Source: Candidatus Dependentiae bacterium (GTDB lineage: Bacteria > Babelota > Babeliae > Babelales > Babelaceae). Taken from it: 64,000 nt of DNA. Positions 44,931 to 53,399 of this stretch are shown here, in pieces (the first letter of the stretch is position 1; each line of letters opens with the position of its first letter). The notes under the pieces were generated by a model, which saw only the letters and a program-made list of their open reading frames with translations, was not told where the DNA came from and made no database searches. The translations under genes were made by a program, and so were the position numbers. The stretch spans positions 1-64,000 of the forward strand of contig JACDHA010000003.1 of the NCBI GenBank assembly GCA_013821315.1, given 5' to 3'.

Positions 44931-46343
44931 ATGAAACAAATACCCACTTTATTGATACTTGTTACCTGTTTTATAGTATACCTATCGGCAGATAGCGTTA
45001 TTACTCAAGAAGCACGAGCTAATAAACCCTCTGCTGAAGAGCTAGAAGATCAAGATGTGGCCTGTTGCCCTAAGCCATTTATAAAGAGAGAGAGTATATG
45101 TATTTGTATGCCTTCAACAGGTAGGCCATTGCTAAGTCGGCCGTTAGAGTATACACGCGTAGCTTTTAAACCTTACGGGTACATAAAGCTTGACGCTTTT
45201 TATGATACGCGCCAAATAATTGGCGATAGAGAAGAGCATTTTTTGCTTTTTCCGGCACCTTATTTTCCAGATGTTTTAGGTAAAGATATTAATGCGCATG
45301 GTCAGTATCATATGAATGCTATTGAAACTCGTGCTGGAGTAAATATTGAGGGCCCTCAATGGGGACCCTGTGTAATTGATGGTGGTATAGAAGCTGATTT
45401 TAGAGGATCGAGCGAAGTGTCAGTTAACTGTTTTAGAATGAGATTAGCTTATGGTTTTGTTGATTGGAAATCAGGCCGATTTTTATTTGGTGAATTTTCG
45501 CATCCTTTATATATAACCGATTGTTATCCTGATACCGTGAGTTTTAATGGTGGTGCTCCTCTAGATCCTCAAGCGCGTATGCCTCAATTAAGAGTAGTGC
45601 AGCGATGGAATCAGAGTGAATTGCTTGTTGCCGTTTCGAGTCAACGTGGATTTAACAGTCCTGGCCCTAAGGGGCTTAATGCAGAATATATAGCTCGTAG
45701 TAAAAGGCCAGATCTCACGGCTGGGCTACGGTATTATTTTGGAGATAATTTTGTTGGTTTTGTAGTGGATCATAAATGGTTAACACCACGATTAGTAAGT
45801 GAAACTGGGTATAAAGTAGATGAAATTTTAGGTAGTACCATAGCTGAAGTATATGGCTCTTACCGCTACGCTCCTGTAAGCTTGCGAGCGAAAAGTTTTT
45901 ATGCTCAAAATGGTGCTGAGCAAATTTTAATTAGCGGGTACGGTGTTTCTACTCGCGATGAAATAACAGATAAGCGTACCTATGCAAATACTGTTGCTGT
46001 AGGTGGTTGGCTTGATGCTTCATATATATTTTATTGTAACCGAATGGAACTGGGCTTTTTTGCGGGATACACTAAAAACAAGGGGTCCAGTAAGTCTTTG
46101 TACATCGATCCTAAGTCAGATGAGCCTATTATTTACAGTCTTGTGCCAGGGGTAAGCAATAAAATAGACTCTGTTGCTCGTTTTTCACCTCGTTGGGTAT
46201 GGTCTTTGGATCCTCTACGTATAGGTGTAGAAGTTGAGTGGACACGAGCTGCCTTTGGAACACCCAATAAGTTTGGACGTATTTGTAATGCACGGCCCGT
46301 TGATAACGTGCGTATTTTAGGCGCTTTTTATTACGTCTTTTAG
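44931..46343 (+). CDS. outer-membrane beta-barrel porin, DcaP-like
   Basis: The 470-residue product has a signal peptide (MKQIPTLLILVTCFIVYLSA), a short Cys-containing N-terminal part (VACCPKPF, ICICMPS), then alternating beta strands beginning FKPYGYIKLDAFYDTRQ, a DcaP-like barrel start, and ends with AFYYVF, the terminal aromatic strand read by the BAM machinery. It implies a Gram-negative outer membrane. DcaP porins pass small polar or dicarboxylic compounds; the cargo here is unknown. No clear operon partner. Confidence 0.8.
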   Translation: MKQIPTLLILVTCFIVYLSADSVITQEARANKPSAEELEDQDVACCPKPFIKRESICICMPSTGRPLLSRPLEYTRVAFKPYGYIKLDAFYDTRQIIGDREEHFLLFPAPYFPDVLGKDINAHGQYHMNAIETRAGVNIEGPQWGPCVIDGGIEADFRGSSEVSVNCFRMRLAYGFVDWKSGRFLFGEFSHPLYITDCYPDTVSFNGGAPLDPQARMPQLRVVQRWNQSELLVAVSSQRGFNSPGPKGLNAEYIARSKRPDLTAGLRYYFGDNFVGFVVDHKWLTPRLVSETGYKVDEILGSTIAEVYGSYRYAPVSLRAKSFYAQNGAEQILISGYGVSTRDEITDKRTYANTVAVGGWLDASYIFYCNRMELGFFAGYTKNKGSSKSLYIDPKSDEPIIYSLVPGVSNKIDSVARFSPRWVWSLDPLRIGVEVEWTRAAFGTPNKFGRICNARPVDNVRILGAFYYVF

Positions 46344-46431
46344 AACTATACTCGTTGACTTTTTGCCTCTACTCATGATACAACTAAAAAATCTAGAGTA
46401 TTTCTTTTTTTATATATTTAAAAGGGTTTTT

Positions 46432-46845
46432 ATGAATATTTCCACTGCTACTTATCAAAAGCTTAATCATACATTACAGATATTACGCGGTTCTTATAGT
46501 CTCTTCTTTTTATTAATTGGCCTTGATAAGTTTGTTAATTGGATGGCGCATTGGCAAACCTATATTAGCCCTCTAGCATTACAACATGTAACTTTTACTC
46601 CAGCAATTTTAGCAGTAATAGCAGGAATTTTAGAAATAGGTATTGCTGTACTTATTATAACGCAATGGGCTCGTACGGGAGCGTATTGCGGCTTTGCTTG
46701 GTTGCTTCTGCTTACAGCCAATGTACTAGCTTTACATGCTTACTTACATATTGCGTTGTTTTTTGCCATTGCAGCTATAGGAGCATTTACCTTAGGCCGT
46801 TTAGTTACTATTACTGAGCGTATTGCAAACGAAGACGTAGTTTAG
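46432..46845 (+). CDS. DoxX-like integral membrane protein
   Basis: Starting at the ATG at 46432 (AAAGGG upstream), the 137-residue protein has four hydrophobic helices with SLFFLLIGLDKFVNWM near the first, the usual start of DoxX-type proteins (G-x-x-K), and GILEIGIAVLII in the second. DoxX family members are small quinone- or redox-linked inner membrane proteins, but function is loosely defined. A longer in-frame start at 46363 is unlikely. Confidence 0.7.
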   Translation: MNISTATYQKLNHTLQILRGSYSLFFLLIGLDKFVNWMAHWQTYISPLALQHVTFTPAILAVIAGILEIGIAVLIITQWARTGAYCGFAWLLLLTANVLALHAYLHIALFFAIAAIGAFTLGRLVTITERIANEDVV

Positions 46846-46899
46846 TTTCTAGTCTTATAAGGTGTGGCAAGAAAAGTTATAATAGAACGATAAAAAATA

Positions 46900-46929
46900 T
46901 TGACTATTATAAATTTTATAAGTTATTAT
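46900..46929 (+). promoter_or_regulatory. putative promoter of the small lipoprotein gene
   Basis: TTGACT at 46900-46905, 18-nt spacer, TATTAT at 46924-46929, about 52 nt before the ATG at 46981. Confidence 0.5.
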
Positions 46930-46980
46930 AAACTATATGTTAAAATATTATTTAAATAATTTATAATAAGGGAGTTTTTT

Positions 46981-47127
46981 ATGAAAGTTAATTATTTTTT
47001 ATTTGTTACAGCTTTAGTCTTTTCAAGCTTTATCCATATTGGAGCATGTGATACTTGTGGTAAAAAAAAGCCTTATGCTGCTGAAGTTGTAGAGCCTCAA
47101 GGCGATATGCAAGAGGATATGGCATAA
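46981..47127 (+). CDS. small lipoprotein-like exported peptide
   Basis: A 48-residue frame with a strong site (AAGGGAG, 6 nt before ATG) and its own terminator. The product has a signal peptide (MKVNYFLFVTALVFSSFIHI) and GAC at 21-23 that could serve as a lipobox, followed by CDTCGKKK, a CxxC pair, and an acidic tail (GDMQEDMA). It may be a lipidated peptide or a small redox/metal-binding one. The ribosome binding site, promoter and terminator make it convincing despite its size. Confidence 0.7.
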   Translation: MKVNYFLFVTALVFSSFIHIGACDTCGKKKPYAAEVVEPQGDMQEDMA

Positions 47128-47147
47128 TTACTTAGTTCTAGGTTTAC

Positions 47148-47182
47148 AAAAAAAGGAGTAAGAAATTCTTACTCCTTTTTTT
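47148..47182. terminator. bidirectional terminator
   Basis: AAAAAAAGGAGTAAGAA pairs with TTCTTACTCCTTTTTTT around a tiny loop, with T-runs on both strands. It ends the small lipoprotein gene and the convergent gene at 47199. Confidence 0.85.
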
Positions 47183-47198
47183 AGTGGATATATTTTAA

Positions 47199-47432
47199 TT
47201 ACGTTGTAGGCTGGTTGAGAATAGCTAGAGCTCCACCAGTGTAGTCATTACCTAAATCAATTACCTTATTAGTACCTTTAATAATAGTTAAGGTGGTAGT
47301 TCTATCAGTTGCTTTAACCGGTATAATTTGTATTTGTATATCAGTAGCAGTGTTATTGTAGAGAGTCCATTTATAGCTAAGTGATAAGTGAGATGTGCTT
47401 AGTAGTAGTATGATTACAAGCAACCTTTTCAT
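47199..47432 (-). CDS. small exported protein, unknown
   Basis: The 77-residue product has a signal peptide (MKRLLVIILLLSTSHLSLS) and a beta-rich remainder (YKWTLYNNTATDIQIQI, TTTLTIIKGTNKVIDLG) that resembles a small beta-sandwich, as in proteins with a W-x-x-x-N-N-T start. AGAAAG precedes the ATG. No family recognised. Confidence 0.65.
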   Translation of the reverse strand: MKRLLVIILLLSTSHLSLSYKWTLYNNTATDIQIQIIPVKATDRTTTLTIIKGTNKVIDLGNDYTGGALAILNQPTT

Positions 47433-47659
47433 TGATGACTTTCTGGTTAATAATTTTTTAAATACTATAATATTATTATCTCATATTTTAAATAAAAAAA
47501 TCAACTAAAGACCTTATCGAGCCAAAAGCACTTTGATTTTACTCTCATTTAGTATAAACTAATACTTATAACTTATAATTAGTTAAGTATTTTGTATTTT
47601 AATGTACTTGTTTATACTATTAGTGTATTAAATAGCTGTTTTAAAGCAGGGAGGTTGCT

Positions 47660-48556
47660 ATGTTCCTTATTTTTCTCAATTATGCTTTGTTAGCGTCAAC
47701 TTTTTTATGTAATAAATTACTTGTAGGTTCGATACCTCCATTTTCACTTACAGGATTGAGTAATATTCTAGGTGGTAGTATTTTGTGTAGTTATGCCTAT
47801 TTTAAACAACGTAGTGGCATAAAAGATTTTTTTAACGCGTCATCACTTATCTATTTGCTTCCTGTAGCTTTGTGTGTAACTTTTGGTGCAACTGCACTGC
47901 GTATGTATGCGCTTTCAAATTTAAGTTCGTTTAAAGTAACTTTTTTTTCAACACTAGATCCTTTTATTACTGCGCTTTTATGTTATATTTTGCGCTCAGA
48001 AAAACTAAGTTGGATGCAGTTGTTGGGTATGACAGTAGCAGCTGGCGGATCAGCATGCTTGTTTGCTGACTCTCTTATGGCTGAAGGTGGGTTTGCAACT
48101 GCTGCCTTGATACCGTTACTTGCCGCTTTTGGTGCAATTGTGGTAAACCGATATGGTTGGATTCTAGCTCAGGATTTTATGAATACGCGTGGTTGGAATA
48201 TGCCTAAGGTTATTGCTATCAGTATGCTCATGGGTGGTTCTTTATCCTTGGGATCTGCTTTACTCATGAAAGAGTTGCCTTTATCGCTGGCTTGGCCTAC
48301 AGTGCTTCCTATGCTTGCCTACGCAGTGATAGTTAATAACGTTATTTGCTCAAGTACCTATGGATTTTTACTTAAAAAATATAGTGTAACTTTTTTGTCC
48401 CTGGCAGAGTTTTTAGGGCCTCTCTTTGTAGCTCTGTATGGTTGGCTATTTTTAGGTGAATCGGTATCAACTTCATTTTTTATATCAATAGCATTAGTTG
48501 CACTAGGGTTATTTATGTTCTCTAAAAGTGCAGCAAAGCAGCTTCTAGCTGAGTAG
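47660..48556 (+). CDS. EamA/DMT-superfamily transporter
   Basis: The 298-residue protein has ten hydrophobic segments in two homologous halves. ALRMYALSNLSSFKVTFFST and the second half LAEFLGPLFVALYGWLFLGE show the EamA pattern of small-metabolite exporters or importers (RhaT-like). GGGAGG precedes the ATG. The substrate is unknown; in host-associated bacteria such proteins can take up nucleotides or amino acid derivatives. A terminator follows and it stands alone. Confidence 0.88.
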   Translation: MFLIFLNYALLASTFLCNKLLVGSIPPFSLTGLSNILGGSILCSYAYFKQRSGIKDFFNASSLIYLLPVALCVTFGATALRMYALSNLSSFKVTFFSTLDPFITALLCYILRSEKLSWMQLLGMTVAAGGSACLFADSLMAEGGFATAALIPLLAAFGAIVVNRYGWILAQDFMNTRGWNMPKVIAISMLMGGSLSLGSALLMKELPLSLAWPTVLPMLAYAVIVNNVICSSTYGFLLKKYSVTFLSLAEFLGPLFVALYGWLFLGESVSTSFFISIALVALGLFMFSKSAAKQLLAE

Positions 48557-48589
48557 CCTTTCTGCAACGATTTGTTTTAATTATTAATT

Positions 48590-48615
48590 GAGTCCTTTTT
48601 AAGAGGACTCTTTTT
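48590..48615 (+). terminator. terminator of the DMT transporter gene
   Basis: GAGTCC (48590-48595) pairs with GGACTC (48605-48610), followed by T5. Confidence 0.8.
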
Positions 48616-48626
48616 GTTAACTCAAT

Positions 48627-48654
48627 TTGAAATATTAAATAATGTCTGTATACT
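48627..48654 (+). promoter_or_regulatory. promoter of the exported four-gene operon
   Basis: TTGAAA at 48627-48632, 16-nt spacer, TATACT at 48649-48654, 48 nt before the first ATG. No other promoter is apparent before the hairpin at 52521. Confidence 0.55.
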
Positions 48655-48702
48655 GAGCTAAGTAACTATAATAATAATATACTTAAAAAGAAAGCTCTAT
48701 AA

Positions 48703-49290
48703 ATGAATAAAAAATTTAGACAACTAACAGCACTCAGCGGATTACTTGTTTTTTCAGCATTAGGTATGCAAAAATCTTCAGCTGATGATCAATTATTTGA
48801 AGGAGTATCCAGAGAGTTATTTGATACGGTTCTCTTAGCTCTTGATAGAGGAGCAGACGTTAACAATAAAGATAATTTAGGATGGACTCCCTTACATATG
48901 GCTGCTTACAAGGGCAATAGACGTTTGGTAGATCTTCTTTTAAAACGTGGTGCCAATAGGCTTGCCTACGATAATGGTAATCATTTACCAGCCGATTATG
49001 CATTAGGTGATACAGAGTTGGGTAAAGAGTTAAAACAAATAACCGATCATACAAAAGAATTGATTACTCTACTTACTATCTTGAAAATAAGAGGTAGCTT
49101 TAATTTATTGCCTCGAGAAATTATAATGGCTATTGTACATAAAGCATATACTCCTTCTTTAGTATCCCTTAAAAACGTATTTAGAAGAAAAGCGTTAAGT
49201 AAAGTATTTGTGGGAATTCTTCCCCCTGATCTAATAAATAAAATAATAGACTACAGCTTCAATCAAGATAAAGTCTTAACTACAAGATAA
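48703..49290 (+). CDS. exported ankyrin protein with two F-box-like helices
   Basis: The 195-residue product has a signal peptide (to about residue 27), one and a half ankyrin repeats (LFDTVLLALDRGADVNNKD, GWTPLHMAAYKGNRRLVDLL), then a helical half with LPREIIMAIVHKAY and LPPDLINKIIDYSF. Both match LPxE/DxxxxI, the opening of F-box domains; the doubled motif is unique here. First gene of a four-gene operon, 15 nt before the next. Inferred role: exported adaptor engaging host proteins. Confidence 0.83.
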   Translation: MNKKFRQLTALSGLLVFSALGMQKSSADDQLFEGVSRELFDTVLLALDRGADVNNKDNLGWTPLHMAAYKGNRRLVDLLLKRGANRLAYDNGNHLPADYALGDTELGKELKQITDHTKELITLLTILKIRGSFNLLPREIIMAIVHKAYTPSLVSLKNVFRRKALSKVFVGILPPDLINKIIDYSFNQDKVLTTR

Positions 49291-49305
49291 CTATAAAGAG
49301 ATAGT

Positions 49306-50688
49306 ATGTATACCTTAAAAACAATTATTTTAGCTTTTTTAATACTACCTGCTCTAGCAATGGACGAGCCTTTGGCTAAAAGGCAAAGAAAAGATACTAA
49401 AGCCCAAATAGAACAAGCAAATCAAAAACTTCTAGAGGGTGCTGAATCTCGTAACATTCATGCTGTAGATCAAGCATTGCGTGAGGGTGCCCAAGTTGAC
49501 ACTACTAGTCCAGAGGGATTTGCTGCGCTTCATTATAGTGCCTGTAATGGTGATATTCAAATAGCAAAACTATTAATTGGTGCTCAAGCTAACCTTAATG
49601 CTCAAGATAAAGAATCATATTCACCTCTGCATAGAGCTGTTAAAAAGGGGCATGTGGAAATAGTAAGGTTGCTATTAAAAGCAGGTGCTTTAGTTGATAC
49701 CGAAGACGCCTCTCATAGGACACCCCTTCATCTTGCTGCTACCAAAGGTTCTTTTGAAATTGCCTCACTTTTAATGGAATATAAAGCTAATCCTAATAGT
49801 GCAGATAATGACTATTACTCACCTTTACATAATGCTCTTTCAAATAAGCATACTGATATGGTAAAACTACTTTTACAGGCTAAGCCACTGTTAAATTTAC
49901 GTGATGAAAATGGTCATAGGCCCTTAAATATAGCGGTAGAAAAAAGAGATTTAGCATCAATTCAAGCACTTATAGATGCTGGAGCAGATATTAATGCGCA
50001 TACGTTTGATGTTAATACACCATTGTATGAAGCTATAGACAATGATTACACAGAAATAGCCCAACTGCTTCTTATGAAAGGAGCTGATTACACTCTTGCT
50101 GGCGATAGACCTTTTGATGAGGTATATAACCCCAATAGCTCTGAAGATTCAGAAGGATTTTTAAATAATAGAACATATAGTGGAAGTGGTTTTACTTGTA
50201 TGCAGAGAGCTGTTTTGCGTAATAATAGTGTGCTAGTAAAGTTGCTTCTTGCGGTAGGTGCTGATGCAACAGTTAAAGATCAGGCTGATCGGACAGCGCT
50301 TGATCATGCTCGTGAATCTGGAAATGCTCAAATAGTTGAACTACTAGAAGAGTATAATGACCTTGCTCAAAATGTATCTTTAGAAACGGGTCAAAAAGCG
50401 GTTGATTTAGGTTATTATGCTTTAGTACAAATAATGCTTAAAAAAATGTTTATTACACGAGTTCAATTACGCACTTTAGCAAAAAGAGCTCAAGATGCTT
50501 ATGCTGTTTCTGGTAATAGTATGTATGAAAAAATCAATCAATTACTTAAGGTTGAATTTTTTAAGCAAGCCAAACTAAGTATAGTATTAAATAAAGCTAC
50601 AGCGAGGGATGCTAATGGCAATGCTGTAGTAAGTCCAGAACTTCCTAAAGAAATTGCTGATACTATTGCAGTTTACGCAGTACAGTAA
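49306..50688 (+). CDS. exported ankyrin protein with F-box-like tail
   Basis: The 460-residue product has a signal peptide (MYTLKTIILAFLILPALAM), a basic stretch just after it (KRQRKD), about eight ankyrin repeats at 38-345 (FAALHYSACNGD, YSPLHRAVKKGH, RTPLHLAATKGS, YSPLHNALSNKH, NTPLYEAIDNDY), a helical tail with ALVQIMLKKMF and AYAVSGNSMY, and SPELPKEIADTIAVYAVQ at the C-terminus, the clearest F-box-like motif in the window. An insert with GDRPFDEVYNP and FLNNRTYSGSG interrupts the array. Second gene of the operon, 27 nt before the macrodomain gene. Confidence 0.87.
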   Translation: MYTLKTIILAFLILPALAMDEPLAKRQRKDTKAQIEQANQKLLEGAESRNIHAVDQALREGAQVDTTSPEGFAALHYSACNGDIQIAKLLIGAQANLNAQDKESYSPLHRAVKKGHVEIVRLLLKAGALVDTEDASHRTPLHLAATKGSFEIASLLMEYKANPNSADNDYYSPLHNALSNKHTDMVKLLLQAKPLLNLRDENGHRPLNIAVEKRDLASIQALIDAGADINAHTFDVNTPLYEAIDNDYTEIAQLLLMKGADYTLAGDRPFDEVYNPNSSEDSEGFLNNRTYSGSGFTCMQRAVLRNNSVLVKLLLAVGADATVKDQADRTALDHARESGNAQIVELLEEYNDLAQNVSLETGQKAVDLGYYALVQIMLKKMFITRVQLRTLAKRAQDAYAVSGNSMYEKINQLLKVEFFKQAKLSIVLNKATARDANGNAVVSPELPKEIADTIAVYAVQ

Positions 50689-50715
50689 GCCTTAATTGAA
50701 TAGAAAGCAATCTAT

Positions 50716-51354
50716 ATGAATAGTAAATCTTTAATAGTAGTCTCTTTTGCTTGTTTTTTTACATCGAGAATTTTAACACAAGAACTTTCTAAAAAGTACG
50801 CACATGGCAGAGAAATACAAGTAATAAAAGATGATATAAATCAGCAGTCGGTAGACTGTATTGTAAATGCTGCTAACAAGGAATTGCTTTCAGGTGGAGG
50901 AGTTTGTGGCGCAATTTTTAGAGCTGCAGGTATTGATGCTTTGCAAAAAGCCTGTTTTGCTTTTCCAAAAACAGCAGATGGCGTACGTTGCCCTGTAGGT
51001 GAAGCACGTGTTACACCAAGTTTTAATCTTGCTACTAGAGGAATTAAACATATTATTCATGCGGTAGGCCCCGATTGCCGGAGTATAATTGATCCAGTAA
51101 TACGTAAAAATTTGCTTGTCTCTACTTATATTAATAGTCTTCGAGAAGCTGAACATCTAGGTGCTGAAAGTATTGCCTTTCCTTGTATTAGCACTTCTAT
51201 TTATGCTTATCCAAAAAAAGAAGCTAGTGTTATTGCTTTTCAAACAGTAAGTGATTTTATAACTAATCAGGCTTCTAGCCTTAAAAAAGTATGTTTTATG
51301 GTATTTGAGCAAGAAGATTATGTGCTGTATAAGCAGTTAGTAAAAACGAAATAG
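50716..51354 (+). CDS. exported macrodomain (ADP-ribose-binding) protein
   Basis: The 212-residue product has a signal peptide (MNSKSLIVVSFACFFTSRIL) and a complete macrodomain: IQVIKDDINQQSVDCIVNAAN, LLSGGGVCGAIFRAAG, RCPVGEARVTPSF, IKHIIHAVGPDC and SIAFPCISTSIYAYP. The NAAN Asn and GGGVCGAI loop are those of enzymes that remove ADP-ribose from proteins or O-acetyl-ADP-ribose. A signal peptide is abnormal for this family and points to action outside the bacterium, where host or viral ADP-ribosylation could be the target. Third gene of the exported operon. Confidence 0.9.
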   Translation: MNSKSLIVVSFACFFTSRILTQELSKKYAHGREIQVIKDDINQQSVDCIVNAANKELLSGGGVCGAIFRAAGIDALQKACFAFPKTADGVRCPVGEARVTPSFNLATRGIKHIIHAVGPDCRSIIDPVIRKNLLVSTYINSLREAEHLGAESIAFPCISTSIYAYPKKEASVIAFQTVSDFITNQASSLKKVCFMVFEQEDYVLYKQLVKTK

Positions 51355-51395
51355 TTAAGCAAAGTTTTTAAAATAAAAAATAATTGAAAGTAACC

Positions 51396-52493
51396 ATGCA
51401 ATTAAACACTGTACGTATAGCTTTATTAGCCATACTTTTTTCTAATGCTGCTCTTAGTATGGACAGGTATACTACTTCGAAAGATCAATTTATAGCTCAA
51501 AGAGCTAGATTGATACAGTTATCAGGAGGCTTTTTGGTGTCTCGAGCACTACAGGTGTTTGCAGAACTGCGTATTGCAGATCACTTAAAAGAGGGCCCTC
51601 ATGTTATAGATGATGCTTTTGCTTTACAAGTTGGTGCTGACAGAACTATGCTCTATAGACTTCTAAGAATGCTTGCAGGCCATGGTATTGTGCAACAACA
51701 GGAAGATAATACGTTTTCCCTTACTCCGTTAGGTGAGTTGATTAAATCTGATCATCCAGCTACCGTAGCTAATTTTTTAAGAATGGAAGATGAAACCCGT
51801 TGGCGTTCATATGGCAATCTGCTTGATACACTAAAAACGGGCATTCCAGCTTTTACTAGCACTTTTGGTGAAAACTATTTTGATTATATAGCAAAAGATG
51901 CTGGATTGCAGCAAAGGTTTGATGATGGTATGCATGATATATCATCAGAAGAAAACATGTTTATTGCGCAATCTTTGAATTTTAAAGATGCTACAACTAT
52001 AGTTGATGTTGGTGGAGGAACAGGCGGGCTATTGCTTGCTTTAAAACAACAATATTCTTCTTTAGGTACTACTATTCTTTTTGATTATACTAACTTAACA
52101 CCAGAACAGCACAAACTTTTAAAAACTCAAACTATTACCTTTGTTCAAGGTAGCTTTTTTGATGAACAAGCTATTCCTGCAGGAAAAGATATCTATATCT
52201 TAAAACGGGTGTTACATGATTGGGATACAGCTAAATGCATACGCATTGTAAAACGATGCCGAGAAGCTATGGCTCCTAACAGCAAGCTGTATATTATTGA
52301 TGCACTTATACTTGCAGGCAATAACTATCACGTAAGTAAAGATATCGACCTTATGATGATGACGTTATTTGGTGGTCAAGAGCGTACGCAAGTTGAGTTT
52401 GAAGAGATCCTTAAAGCTGCTGATATGCGTTTAGTAGCTACAAAGCCCATAGAGTCCTCAATGTTATCTATTTTAGAGGCACGTTTAGCCTAG
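51396..52493 (+). CDS. exported SAM-dependent O-methyltransferase-like protein
   Basis: From the ATG at 51396 (an in-frame TTG at 51384 is less likely) the 365-residue product has a signal peptide (MQLNTVRIALLAILFSNAAL), a winged-helix dimerisation region (VSRALQVFAELRIADHL, MLYRLLRMLAGHGIV) and the SAM motif VDVGGGTGGLLLAL, then KRVLHDWDT with the catalytic His region of plant/bacterial small-molecule O-methyltransferases (methyltransferase_2). SAM is cytosolic, so an exported enzyme would need host SAM. Last gene of the operon, 41 nt after the macrodomain gene. Confidence 0.88.
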   Translation: MQLNTVRIALLAILFSNAALSMDRYTTSKDQFIAQRARLIQLSGGFLVSRALQVFAELRIADHLKEGPHVIDDAFALQVGADRTMLYRLLRMLAGHGIVQQQEDNTFSLTPLGELIKSDHPATVANFLRMEDETRWRSYGNLLDTLKTGIPAFTSTFGENYFDYIAKDAGLQQRFDDGMHDISSEENMFIAQSLNFKDATTIVDVGGGTGGLLLALKQQYSSLGTTILFDYTNLTPEQHKLLKTQTITFVQGSFFDEQAIPAGKDIYILKRVLHDWDTAKCIRIVKRCREAMAPNSKLYIIDALILAGNNYHVSKDIDLMMMTLFGGQERTQVEFEEILKAADMRLVATKPIESSMLSILEARLA

Positions 52494-52520
52494 CTCTACG
52501 CTCCAATACTAGTAAAATTA

Positions 52521-52570
52521 AAAAAATAATCGAATATCGATATATAATTATTGATATTCGATTATTTTTT
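52521..52570. terminator. long hairpin closing the exported operon
   Basis: AAAAAATAATCGAATATC (52521-52538) pairs perfectly with GATATTCGATTATTTTTT (52553-52570), with T-runs on both strands. Confidence 0.85.
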
Positions 52571-52623
52571 TGGTACTATTGCTTTTGATAATTTGTTTGT
52601 TTTATCTAAATCAGGAGTTTTTT

Positions 52624-53175
52624 ATGGTTTCTATTACAAAATACACACGATTAATTCAAATTACGAGTATTGCCTGTGCGGTTATAGTAACAGTAGTAAC
52701 CTGTTTGAGTTGGGTAAGTGATCTCTTTCCTACTATTACAGCACTCTTTCAAAATAGCGGTGAAGGGACTAATGCGTTAACACGATTTAAAGAGTTATCT
52801 GCTATACCATTTAGTCATAGATGTATAGGTTTTATTGTTGATGGTATTGCTCTAAGTATACTTTGGGTAGGTATTGTTTTTTTAAACCGCGTTCTGAAGC
52901 GTTTTCAAGCGGGTGATTTCTTTTCTCTTGAAAATATTCACTTATTTACTCTTTTAAGCCGAGTAGCATTAGCATGGGCGTTATATATGCCTCTAAGAGT
53001 AACCTTGCTCTCTCTTATAACAACACTTCATAAAGGTGTTGGCCATAGAATGCTTACTCTACAGTTAAGTATCCAAGATAGTATAAATATAGGGATATTC
53101 TTAGGACTTGCTCTTTTAACAAGCCTTATAGAAGAAAGTAGCAAATTAAAAAAAGAACACGACTTAACAATATAA
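52624..53175 (+). CDS. DUF2975-type membrane protein
   Basis: The 183-residue product starts at 52624 (AGGAG 6 nt upstream) and has four hydrophobic segments. Its architecture (FIVDGIALSILWVGIVFLNR, FQAGDFFSLENIHLFTLL) matches DUF2975, a family that typically pairs with a YozG-like Cro regulator, exactly as here: the HTH gene starts 14 nt downstream. The pair is widespread and functionally undefined. An in-frame ATG 18 codons upstream would add a second hydrophobic stretch before the site and is unlikely. Confidence 0.82.
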   Translation: MVSITKYTRLIQITSIACAVIVTVVTCLSWVSDLFPTITALFQNSGEGTNALTRFKELSAIPFSHRCIGFIVDGIALSILWVGIVFLNRVLKRFQAGDFFSLENIHLFTLLSRVALAWALYMPLRVTLLSLITTLHKGVGHRMLTLQLSIQDSINIGIFLGLALLTSLIEESSKLKKEHDLTI

Positions 53176-53189
53176 GTTGGTATACCATT

Positions 53190-53396
53190 ATGAAAATTAT
53201 TGTAAAATTGGATGAACTATTAGCTCGTCGCAAAATGAGGCTTAATGAGCTTTCACAATTAGTTGATATTACCGAAGTAAATCTTTCTATTTTAAAGACA
53301 GGAAAAGCCAAAGCTATACGGTTTTCTACGCTAACTTCATTATGCCAAGCACTTAACTGCCAACCGGGAGATTTATTAGAGTTTGCAAAAGAATAA
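53190..53396 (+). CDS. YozG-like Cro/C1-type regulator
   Basis: The 68-residue protein is a single helix-turn-helix: LDELLARRKMRLNELSQLVD, ITEVNLSILKTGKAKAIRFS and LCQALNCQPGDLLEF. It matches the compact Cro-type regulators that accompany DUF2975 proteins; together they act as a small regulatory pair. It overlaps nothing and ends 4 nt before the convergent HAD gene. No operator is apparent. Confidence 0.88.
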   Translation: MKIIVKLDELLARRKMRLNELSQLVDITEVNLSILKTGKAKAIRFSTLTSLCQALNCQPGDLLEFAKE

Positions 53397-53399
53397 ACG

